The position numbers and the translations under genes were made by a program. 13,603 nt of DNA from Pseudomonadota bacterium (lineage in GTDB: Bacteria > Pseudomonadota > Alphaproteobacteria > Rhizobiales > Xanthobacteraceae), in assembly GCA_023387695.1 (NCBI GenBank), contig JAEWHT010000073.1, forward strand, positions 1-13,603, written 5' to 3'. The notes under the pieces are model-generated. The model was not told where the DNA came from, ran no database searches, and saw only the letters and a program-made list of their open reading frames with translations. Shown here piece after piece: positions 7,327 to 13,603 of the stretch (the first letter of the stretch is position 1; every line of letters starts with the position of its first letter).

Positions 7327-7935
7327 TTACTTCGACGGCGCGGGAGCGGTGTTGAAATCGACCTTCGGCGCGGTCGAGATTTCCTTCTCGTTCTCGACCG
7401 TGAAGTTCGCCTTCTCCTTGTAGCCGAACATCAGCGCGGTGAGGTTGCTCGGGAACGAGCGGATGGTGACGTTATATTCCTGCACCGATTTGATGTAGCG
7501 GTTGCGCGCGACCGTGATGCGGTTCTCGGTGCCCTCGAGCTGCGACATCAAATCCTTGAACAGCGCATCCGACTTCAGCTGCGGATAATTCTCGGTCACG
7601 ACAAGGAGGCGCGACAGTGCGCTGGAGAGCTCGCCCTGAGCGGCCTGGAACTTCTGCAAGGCAGCGGGGTCATTCAGCACCTCCGGCGTCGCCTGGATGC
7701 TGCCGACCTTGGCGCGGGCATTGGTGACGCCGAGCAGCACGTCCTTTTCCTGCTGCGCAAAGCCTTTCACCGAGTTGACCAGATTGGGCACGAGATCGGC
7801 GCGGCGCTGATACTGGTTCACCACCTCGGACCAGTTGGCCTTGATCTGTTCGTCCTGGCTCTGGATCGCGTTGTAGCCGCAATTGGTGAGGCTGAGCGAG
7901 GCCAACGCCGCCAGCACGGTCAGGATCTTGCGCAT
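7327..7935 (-). CDS. lemA: LemA family lipoprotein
   Basis: 202 residues from ATG 7935, preceded by GGGAG with 7-base spacing (a TTG one codon earlier is also open). The N-terminus MRKILTVLAALASLSLTNCG is a lipoprotein signal peptide with C19 as the lipidated residue; Asn just before it is less common than Gly or Ala. The mature part has the LemA hallmarks: SQDEQIKANWSEVVNQYQRR, then RADLVPNLVNSVKGFAQQEK, then TENYPQLKSDALFKDLMSQL, TENRITVARNRY and NVTIRSFPSN with AEKANF-like GYKEKANFTV near the end. LemA proteins are long helical membrane-attached proteins of uncertain role, often encoded beside TPM-domain genes as here. It is the first gene of a minus-strand operon, followed by two TPM-domain genes. 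It is not the GacS-type sensor kinase that once bore the same name. Confidence 0.95.
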   Translation of the reverse strand: MRKILTVLAALASLSLTNCGYNAIQSQDEQIKANWSEVVNQYQRRADLVPNLVNSVKGFAQQEKDVLLGVTNARAKVGSIQATPEVLNDPAALQKFQAAQGELSSALSRLLVVTENYPQLKSDALFKDLMSQLEGTENRITVARNRYIKSVQEYNVTIRSFPSNLTALMFGYKEKANFTVENEKEISTAPKVDFNTAPAPSK

Positions 7936-8103
7936 CAAATTTCTCCCGGTGGAATCGGGCGCAAACTACCAGATTGAGCGCACACGGCGCCAGATGTCCC
8001 GGGAAGGCGCGAAAAGCAGCCGACTGACGCAAGCCCCTTGCCTAGCACCTGATGACATAGTCAACTCGACGCCAACAAGACGAAAAATACAGGGAGCCGC
8101 GCC
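7936..8103. promoter_or_regulatory. Divergent intergenic region between lemA and the crotonase operon
   Basis: 168 bases separating two divergently transcribed operons, so promoters for both must lie here. Ribosome binding sites are clear on both sides: GGGAG before lemA on the minus strand and AGGGAG (8092-8097) before the ATG at 8104. The stretch 8060-8092 is A-rich compared with its surroundings. I could not identify a confident -35/-10 pair or a repeat. Confidence 0.5.
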
Positions 8104-8958
8104 ATGTCCTCATTCGAGACCATCCTCGTGAAGAGGCCGGAGCCGGCGATCGCCCGGATCGTGATGAACCGGCCCGACGCGCGCAACGCGCAGAACCTGC
8201 AAATGACCTACGACCTCAACGCCGCCTTCGATGCGGCGGTCCAGGACGATGCGGTCAAGGTCATCATCCTCGCCGGCAACGGGCCGCACTTCTCGGCCGG
8301 CCACGATCTGCGCCCCGGCGGCAAAAATGCCGCAGGCGTCGATTTTCCGCCGATTGGAAATTGGGGCGGCTTTGCAGAGCCGAACGCGCATGGCCGCTTC
8401 GCGCGGGAGCAGGAGATATATCTCCAGATCACGCGGCGCTGGCGCAACCTCGCCAAGCCCATGATTGCCGAGGTGCACGGCAAGTGCATCGCCGGCGGCT
8501 TGATGCTGGCCTGGGCCTGCGACCTCATCGTCGCCAGCGACGATGCGCAGTTTTGTGACCCCGTCGTGACGATGGGTGTCTGTGGCGTCGAATGGTTCGT
8601 GCATCCCTGGGAGCTCGGTCCGCGCAAGGCCAAGGAATTCCTGTTTACGGCCGACAGCTGGAGCGCGCAGGAGGCGCACCAGCTCGGCATGGTGAATCAG
8701 GTCGTGCCACGTGCGGAGCTATCCGTGCGCGTGCTGGAACTTGCGCGTCGGATTGCGTCCAAGCCGTCCTTTGCGCTGAAGCTGACCAAGGAAGCCGTGA
8801 ACCGCTCGGTCGACGTGATGGGCCAGCCCGCCGCAATCGACCAGGCCTTTGCTCTGCATCAGCTCTGTCACGCCCACAACCTTCAAGAGTTCGGCATGGT
8901 GGTCGATCCATCCGGACTGCATCCCTCCGTGCGCAAGCCGCCGGCGGCCGCGGAGTAA
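8104..8958 (+). CDS. Enoyl-CoA hydratase/isomerase (crotonase) family protein
   Basis: 284 residues, crotonase fold, cytoplasmic. Visible family elements are IARIVMNRPDARNAQN (16-31), the CoA-binding/oxyanion segment HFSAGHDL (62-69), KPMIAEVHGKCIAGGLMLAW (118-137), ACDLIVASDDAQF (138-150) and the late ALKLTKEAVNRS. Aligned to classical enoyl-CoA hydratase, the two catalytic glutamates are replaced: M134 stands where GGGCE has Glu and V154 where FGQPE has Glu. Simple hydration is therefore doubtful; an isomerase, thioesterase, lyase or hydrolase role within the fold is possible. There is also an insertion of about 25 residues after the oxyanion loop (GGKNAAGVDFPPIGNWGGF). First gene of an operon: its stop is 4 bases before the small acyl-CoA dehydrogenase subunit gene, suggesting both handle the same acyl-CoA. 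Start supported by GGGAG upstream. Confidence 0.92.
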   Translation: MSSFETILVKRPEPAIARIVMNRPDARNAQNLQMTYDLNAAFDAAVQDDAVKVIILAGNGPHFSAGHDLRPGGKNAAGVDFPPIGNWGGFAEPNAHGRFAREQEIYLQITRRWRNLAKPMIAEVHGKCIAGGLMLAWACDLIVASDDAQFCDPVVTMGVCGVEWFVHPWELGPRKAKEFLFTADSWSAQEAHQLGMVNQVVPRAELSVRVLELARRIASKPSFALKLTKEAVNRSVDVMGQPAAIDQAFALHQLCHAHNLQEFGMVVDPSGLHPSVRKPPAAAE

Positions 8959-8962
8959 AGAC

Positions 8963-10111
8963 ATGGATCTCAATCTCACCGACGAACAACGGCTGCTGCG
9001 CGAGAGCGCGGAACGCTTCGTGGCCGAGAGCTACGATGCCGACCACCGCCGCAAGACGGCGAACGATCCGCTCGGCTTCAGCCCTGCGGTTTGGAAGCAA
9101 TTTGCCGAGCTTGGCTGGCTGGCACTGCCGATCCCGGAAGAGTTCGACGGGCTCGGCGGCGGGCCGGTCGAGATCGGCATCTTGATGGAGGCGTTTGGCC
9201 GCGGGCTGGTGTCGGAACCGTATGTCGCGACGGTTGTGTTAGGCGCCGCGCTGGTCGAGCGATGCGGCAGCACGGCGCAGAAACAGGCGAGCCTGCCCAA
9301 GATCGCGGATGGATCAATGAAGCTCGCCTTCGCACATTCGGAGCGCGCAGCGCGTTTCGATCTCGCCAAGGTCGCGACGTCAGCGACAAAGACGGCGCAG
9401 GGCTGGCGCCTCACTGGCAGCAAGATCGCCGTACTCGACGGCCATGCCGCCGACGAGATCATCGTCTCCGCGCATCTGCATGATCATCAGGGACCATCGG
9501 GGCGGATCGGCCTGTTTCTGGTGCCGGCAACGGCACCGGGACTTTCGATCTCCGATTATCAGCGCCTCGGTGGCGGACGCGCATGTAACATCGAGCTCTC
9601 AGACGTGCAGTTGCCAGCAGATGCTCTGCTCGGCGACGGCAAGGACGCACTGCCGGCCATCGAATGGGCCGTCGATCGCGCGATGGCGGCACTCGGAGCG
9701 GAAGCCGTCGGCATCATGCAGGTGCTGCTCGACACCACGCTTGAGTACACCAAGATCCGCAAGCAATTCGGCCGGCCGCTCTCCGCCAACCAGGTGATCC
9801 GCCATCGCCTCGCTGACATGGCGATCCAGGTGGACGAAGCCCGTTCGATGGCACTGCGTGCTGCGCTGAAGGCCGATAGTGCGCCGGTGGAGCGTACCCG
9901 CGCTGCGTCGGCTACGAAGGCGAAGATCGGCAAATGCGCGCGCTTCGTCGGCGAGCAATCGATCCAGCTTCACGGCGGCATGGGCGTCACCGAGGAGCTC
10001 GAGGTCGGCGCCTATTTCAAGCGCCTCGTCGCCTTCGACACGCTGTTCGGCGGCACCGCGCATCACTATGCCCGCCACGCCCAGCTTGGCCGCACCACCA
10101 ACGCCGCCTGA
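8963..10111 (+). CDS. Acyl-CoA dehydrogenase, small-subunit (PimD-like) type
   Basis: 382 residues, FAD-dependent acyl-CoA dehydrogenase fold: helical N-domain (MDLNLTDEQRLLRESAERFV), central beta domain (GWRLTGSKIAVLDGHAADEI, then SDVQLPADALLGDG) and helical C-domain (RKQFGRPLSANQVIRHRLAD, then SIQLHGGMGVTEE and YFKRLVAFDTLFGGTAHHYA). The last segment replaces the Y-E-G-T-x-Q-I-Q-R of medium-chain enzymes, so the usual catalytic Glu is absent, as in the small subunits of pimeloyl-CoA dehydrogenase-type enzymes. GGAG at 8952-8955 overlaps the end of the crotonase gene and sits 7 bases before ATG 8963, fixing the start; the frame is open further upstream only inside that gene. The large subunit follows 15 bases downstream. 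Together they should introduce a C2=C3 double bond in an acyl-CoA, perhaps a bulky or dicarboxylic one; substrate unknown. Confidence 0.9.
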   Translation: MDLNLTDEQRLLRESAERFVAESYDADHRRKTANDPLGFSPAVWKQFAELGWLALPIPEEFDGLGGGPVEIGILMEAFGRGLVSEPYVATVVLGAALVERCGSTAQKQASLPKIADGSMKLAFAHSERAARFDLAKVATSATKTAQGWRLTGSKIAVLDGHAADEIIVSAHLHDHQGPSGRIGLFLVPATAPGLSISDYQRLGGGRACNIELSDVQLPADALLGDGKDALPAIEWAVDRAMAALGAEAVGIMQVLLDTTLEYTKIRKQFGRPLSANQVIRHRLADMAIQVDEARSMALRAALKADSAPVERTRAASATKAKIGKCARFVGEQSIQLHGGMGVTEELEVGAYFKRLVAFDTLFGGTAHHYARHAQLGRTTNAA

Positions 10112-10126
10112 CACGAGGAGCGCATC

Positions 10127-11323
10127 ATGGATCTGTCGTTCAATGCCGAAGAGCGCGCCTTCCAGAGCGAGGTACGCGGTTTCATCGCCAAGAATCTGAC
10201 CGACGAGATGAAGCGCGCGACCGCGCTGACGCCGTCGGTGTTTTCCGATCCTGATATCGGCATGGCCTGGCAGCGCGCCCTGCACAAGCAGGGCTGGGGC
10301 GCACCGGGCTGGCCGGTCGATCATGGCGGCCCGAGCTGGACACCGGCACAGCGCTGGATCTTCGAGAGCGAATGCGCTCGTGCCGGCGTGCCCAATGTCA
10401 ACGTCATGGGCGTGAAGATGGTCGGGCCCGTCATCATCGGCTTCGGTAGCCCTGAGCAGAAAAATTTCTATCTGCCGCGGATTCTCTCCGGCGAAGATTA
10501 TTGGTGCCAGGGCTATTCCGAGCCGGGCTCCGGCTCCGACCTGTCGTCGCTGAAGACGCGCGCGGTGCGCGACGGCGACGATTACATCATCAATGGCACC
10601 AAGATCTGGACCACGCATGCGCACCACGCCAACCGCATGTTCGCGCTGGTCCGCACCAGCGACGGCCCGCGCCAGCAGGACGGCATCAGCTTCATCCTGA
10701 TCGACATGAAGACACCGGGGATCACGACGCGGCCGATCCTCACCATCGGTGGTGACCACGAGGTCAATCAGGTCTTTTTCGACGACGTGCGCGTGCCTGT
10801 CGCCAACCGCGTCGGCGACGAAGGCAAGGGCTGGACCTACGGCAAATATCTGCTCGAATTCGAGCGCGGCGCCGGCATTGCTTCCGCCAAGCTGCGCGAA
10901 GGGCTGCGCGCGATTACCGAGCTTGCGGGGTCCGATCTCACGGGACGCGCGATCGACAGCCCGGATATCGCCTCCCGCATCTCCGAGGTCGAGGTTGACA
11001 TCGATGCATTGGAGATGACCGAGTTGCGCGTGCTTTCGGCGCTGCAGACCGGGCAGAATCCCGGTGCAGTGTCGTCGATCCTGAAGCTGCGCAACAGCGA
11101 AATCCGCCAAGCCGTAACGCGGCTCGGCGTCGACGTGATCGGTCACGATGCGCTCACCGTCGAGCCGATGCGCCCGTTGTACAAACTCAACCACGAGCCG
11201 GCGCTGCCCGAGGACATGCTGACGGTGGTGCCGGAATATCTCAACGGCCGGGCCTATACGATCTTCGGCGGCACGTCGGAGATTCAGCGCGATATCATCG
11301 CGAAGATGATGTTGGGGATTTGA
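10127..11323 (+). CDS. Acyl-CoA dehydrogenase, large-subunit (PimC-like) type
   Basis: 398 residues. Contains the acyl-CoA dehydrogenase signature CQGYSEPGSGSDLSSL with the FAD/substrate-contacting segment TKIWTTHAHHANRMFALVRT, then DGISFILIDMKTPGITTRPI and VNQVFFDDVRVPVANRVGDE, and ends RAYTIFGGTSEIQRDIIAKM. These stretches are characteristic of the PimC type of large subunit. At the position of the medium-chain catalytic Glu (Y-E-G-T) it has Gly (F-G-G-T), so any base must come from another helix or the partner subunit. Start ATG 10127 has GAGGAG six bases upstream. It follows the small subunit by 15 bases, consistent with a heteromeric (alpha2beta2-like) enzyme; heteromers of this kind are known for pimelate and steroid side-chain oxidation. 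Last gene of the operon, followed by a family A repeat. Confidence 0.93.
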   Translation: MDLSFNAEERAFQSEVRGFIAKNLTDEMKRATALTPSVFSDPDIGMAWQRALHKQGWGAPGWPVDHGGPSWTPAQRWIFESECARAGVPNVNVMGVKMVGPVIIGFGSPEQKNFYLPRILSGEDYWCQGYSEPGSGSDLSSLKTRAVRDGDDYIINGTKIWTTHAHHANRMFALVRTSDGPRQQDGISFILIDMKTPGITTRPILTIGGDHEVNQVFFDDVRVPVANRVGDEGKGWTYGKYLLEFERGAGIASAKLREGLRAITELAGSDLTGRAIDSPDIASRISEVEVDIDALEMTELRVLSALQTGQNPGAVSSILKLRNSEIRQAVTRLGVDVIGHDALTVEPMRPLYKLNHEPALPEDMLTVVPEYLNGRAYTIFGGTSEIQRDIIAKMMLGI

Positions 11324-11342
11324 GGGGTACGCCCCTCTCCTT

Positions 11343-11429
11343 CGTCATTGCGAGGAGCCCTTGCGACGAAGCAATCCAGACTGCCTCCGCGGAGGGAATC
11401 TGGATTGCTTCGCTGCGCTCGCAATGACG
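11343..11429. repeat. Palindromic intergenic repeat, family A, copy 3
   Basis: Left arm 11343-11379 and right arm 11400-11429 are inverted complements apart from a 7-base insertion in the left arm; the right arm is identical to that of copy 2. The 20-base loop begins ACTGCCTCCGCGGAG, nearly that of copy 2. It lies between the convergent acyl-CoA dehydrogenase and CoxL-like genes. Confidence 0.9.
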
Positions 11430-11447
11430 TCGTGGCAAGAGCGCGGA

Positions 11448-11474
11448 CCCGGATTTCGCTGCGCTCTATCCGGG
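11448..11474. terminator. Short hairpin between convergent genes, possible terminator or repeat remnant
   Basis: CCCGGAT (11448-11454) pairs with ATCCGGG (11468-11474) around a 13-base loop, 17 bases beyond the stop of the CoxL-like gene. It has no T-run in either direction, so factor-independent termination is uncertain. It could instead be a remnant of another intergenic repeat, since it sits directly beside family A copy 3. Confidence 0.4.
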
Positions 11475-11490
11475 CTACGTACCGAACGTG

Positions 11491-13603
11491 TTAGCCCGCC
11501 ACCTTCGCATCCTTGATCGCCTTCCAGATCTTCTGCGGCGTCAGCGGCGTGTTCAATTGGGTGATGCCGAGCTCGGCGAGCGCATCCATCACGCCGTTGG
11601 TGACGCAGGGCGGGCCGCCGATGGCGCCGGACTCGCCGCAGCCCTTGGCGCCGAGCGGATTGGTGCGGCAGGGCGCGGAATCATCCAGCGTCACCACGAT
11701 CGGCGGCACGTCGTCGGCGCGCGGGATGCAATAGTCCTGATAGCTCGCGGTCAGCAGCTGGCCGTCAGCATCATAGGACACGCCTTCGTACAGCGCCTGG
11801 CCGATGCCCTGCGCGACACCGCCATGGATCTGGCCCGTCACTAGCATCGGGTTTACGGCGACGCCGACGTCGTCGACGGTGGTGTAGCGCACGACCTTGG
11901 ACACGCCGGTTTCCGGATCGATTTCGACCTCGCAGATATGCGTGCCGTTCGGCCAGCTAGGACCGTCGACCTCGCCTTCGGAATCGACACTGAGCTTGGC
12001 GCCGGTCTCCTTCTCGGCGATGTCGAACAGGCTGATGCGGCGGTCGGTGCCAACCACGGTCAGCATGCCGCCCTCGTACTCGATATCCTCTACCGAGGTC
12101 TCGAGCACGTTCGCCGCCTTCTCGCGCGCCTTCTGGATCAGGTCATTCGAGGAGACCGCAACCGCGGTGCCGCCGACGAACAGCGAGCGCGATCCCACGC
12201 TGCCGAAACCCATGGCCAGATCCGTGTCGCCCTGCACGACGTCGATCTTCTCCATGGGAATGCCGAGCGTGTCGGAGATCATCTGCGTGTAGGTGGTCTG
12301 CAGCCCTTGCCCCATCGCCATGGTGCCGGAATGCAGCACGACGCGGCCCTGCGATGTCGCGTGCAGGCTGACCTTTTCAGTATGTGCGCGGCCGCCGGTC
12401 CATTCGATGTAGGAAGTAAGCCCGCGACCGTAGAGCAGACCCTTCTTCTTCGCGGCCTTCTTGCGCGCGGCAAAGCCATCCCAGTCGGCGAGTTTTACGG
12501 CGCGATCGAGCATGTGTGCGAAGGCACCGGAATCGTAAACCTGACCTGCAGCGTTGGTGTAGGGCAGCTGCGCCGGCTTTATGTAGTTGGCTTTGCGGAT
12601 CGCGCGCGGATCCATGCCGATTTTTCGCGCGGCTGCGTCGAACAGACGCTCGACGATGAACACTGCCTCGGGGCGGCCCGCGCCACGATAGGCGCCGACC
12701 GGTGCGGTGTGGGTCATCACCGACTTGATCTCGAAATGCACCAGCGGCAGATCATAGACGCCGGTCTGCACGAACGGCCCGAGCACCAGCGGAATGATGT
12801 TGGCCGCGCCCGAGGAATACGCCCCCGTGCAGCCGATCGAGGTGACGCGATAGGCCAGCACCTTGCCCTTCTCGTCCAGCGCAAACGACGCCGTCGAGGT
12901 GAGATCGCGGCCATGGGTGCCGCCGACGAATTCGTCGGTACGGTCGCCGCGCCAGCGAATCTTCTTGTTCAGCTTGGTCGCGACATAGGCGACGATGCCG
13001 TCTTCCGGATAGAGGTTGGTCTTCTGGCCAAAGCCGCCGCCGATGTCGCCGACCAGCACACGCACGCTGTCCTTCGGACGCTTCAGCACGGCCTCCGCCA
13101 GCACGTCGCGGGTCGAGGCCGGAGTCTGAGACTGCACATGCAAGAGGAGACGGCCGGTCTTCTTGTCGATCTCGGCGATGGTCGAGCGCGGCTCCATCGC
13201 GGAGGGCACCAGGCGCTGGCTGACGAGGTCGAGCTCGACGGTGTGCGCCGCCTTGGCGAAAGCCTCGTCCACCTTGGCGGCATCGCCATAGCTCATCGCG
13301 CCGACGATGTTGTCGGGCGCATCCGGCCATACGACCGGCGCACCGGGCTTCACGGCCTCGACGGGATCGACCACGGCGGGCTGCACGTCGTATTCAACCA
13401 CGATTGCTTCGGCCCCTGCCTGCGCTTCCGCGCGCGACGAGGCGACCACCGCCGCCACTGCCTCGCCGGTGTAACGCACGATCTCGTGAGCGAGCAGGCG
13501 CCGAGGCGGCACCGTCATCGGCTTGCCGTCGGGGCGCTTGAAGATGCTCAGCGTCGGGATGCTGCCGACGTCGTCCTTGATCAGATCGGCGCCGGTGTAG
13601 ATC
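11491..13603 (-). CDS. Form II CoxL-like molybdopterin-binding subunit (xanthine dehydrogenase family), N-terminus cut by window edge
   Basis: The frame is open from the right edge to TAA at 11491 and shows about 703 residues of a roughly 780-residue large subunit; an internal Met at 13518 is not the start, because IYTGADLIKDDVGSIPTLSI continues the protein upstream. Counting from that Met: ASSRAEAQAGAEAIVVEYD (26-44), the S-A-M-E-P-R segment (106-111), the glycine loop G160-GGFGQK, A276-YRGAGRPE (bases 12667-12693) and K625-GCGESG with the active-site Glu at 629. AYRGAGR is the motif of form II CoxL proteins; true CO dehydrogenases (form I) have AYRCSFR. It should be a molybdenum hydroxylase catalytic subunit that needs an iron-sulfur and a FAD subunit, but CO oxidation is not assured. 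No other subunit follows downstream, so partners must be upstream, beyond the window, or elsewhere. Confidence 0.93.
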   Translation of the reverse strand, partial: IYTGADLIKDDVGSIPTLSIFKRPDGKPMTVPPRRLLAHEIVRYTGEAVAAVVASSRAEAQAGAEAIVVEYDVQPAVVDPVEAVKPGAPVVWPDAPDNIVGAMSYGDAAKVDEAFAKAAHTVELDLVSQRLVPSAMEPRSTIAEIDKKTGRLLLHVQSQTPASTRDVLAEAVLKRPKDSVRVLVGDIGGGFGQKTNLYPEDGIVAYVATKLNKKIRWRGDRTDEFVGGTHGRDLTSTASFALDEKGKVLAYRVTSIGCTGAYSSGAANIIPLVLGPFVQTGVYDLPLVHFEIKSVMTHTAPVGAYRGAGRPEAVFIVERLFDAAARKIGMDPRAIRKANYIKPAQLPYTNAAGQVYDSGAFAHMLDRAVKLADWDGFAARKKAAKKKGLLYGRGLTSYIEWTGGRAHTEKVSLHATSQGRVVLHSGTMAMGQGLQTTYTQMISDTLGIPMEKIDVVQGDTDLAMGFGSVGSRSLFVGGTAVAVSSNDLIQKAREKAANVLETSVEDIEYEGGMLTVVGTDRRISLFDIAEKETGAKLSVDSEGEVDGPSWPNGTHICEVEIDPETGVSKVVRYTTVDDVGVAVNPMLVTGQIHGGVAQGIGQALYEGVSYDADGQLLTASYQDYCIPRADDVPPIVVTLDDSAPCRTNPLGAKGCGESGAIGGPPCVTNGVMDALAELGITQLNTPLTPQKIWKAIKDAKVAG

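Noticed and set aside
8849..8962. An upstream start extending the small acyl-CoA dehydrogenase subunit by 38 residues
   Set aside because: The extension lies inside the crotonase gene in another frame and has no family similarity; ATG 8963 has a good ribosome binding site and begins the canonical N-terminus.
9599..11194. A 531-codon open frame on the minus strand across both acyl-CoA dehydrogenase genes
   Set aside because: It is the complement of two clear acyl-CoA dehydrogenase genes with full family motifs; its translation is Arg/Ala/His/Asp-rich with no recognisable domain. High-GC coding DNA often leaves an antisense frame open.

Overview
The window is 13.6 kb of GC-rich chromosome, most consistent with an alphaproteobacterium of the Bradyrhizobium/Rhodopseudomonas group. 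This rests on the codon bias, the family III CoA-transferase and pimeloyl-CoA-dehydrogenase-type gene content, a CoxL-like molybdenum hydroxylase, and intergenic palindromes built around GTCAT...ATCCAG, which I associate with Bradyrhizobium genomes. The assignment is inference; there is no rRNA or other marker gene. I see no tRNA, CRISPR array, transposase or phage gene.

Layout. 1-621 (+): 3' part of a CaiB/BaiF (family III) CoA-transferase, then a palindromic repeat, then a glutathione S-transferase (769-1416, +). 1420-3169 (-): a secreted protein with a single heme-c motif (CSGCH), followed downstream by a 54-residue single-span membrane protein gene that meets the GST tail to tail. 3263-4237 (-): a membrane-anchored coiled-coil protein ending in a strong intrinsic terminator. 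4238-4507: divergent intergenic region. 4508-5688 (+): a stand-alone cyclic-nucleotide-binding-domain protein translationally coupled (ATGA overlap) to a metallo-beta-lactamase-fold hydrolase. 5816-7935 (-): a LemA lipoprotein and two TPM-domain proteins in one operon, with a repeat inserted at the 5' end of the first TPM gene. 8104-11323 (+): an operon of a crotonase-fold protein plus small and large subunits of a PimD/PimC-type heteromeric acyl-CoA dehydrogenase. 11491-13603 (-): a form II CoxL-like molybdopterin-binding subunit, cut by the right edge.

How the genes fit together. The ends of the window look like carbon metabolism: a CoA-transferase, an acyl-CoA dehydrogenase pair with a crotonase partner (probably one oxidation/hydration step on an unusual acyl-CoA), and a molybdenum hydroxylase. 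The middle is envelope and signalling: LemA/TPM, a periplasmic heme protein, a single-pass coiled-coil protein and the cNMP-domain/MBL pair.

Most worth a second look: (i) the cNMP-binding/MBL gene pair as a possible two-protein signalling module; (ii) two different repeat families that share one skeleton, GTC-[hairpin]-CCAG...CTGG-[hairpin]-GAC, one of which covers the start codon of a TPM gene; (iii) several enzymes that appear to lack the canonical catalytic acid of their families (CoA-transferase Asp, crotonase Glu pair, acyl-CoA dehydrogenase Glu). None of these could be tested by database search here.
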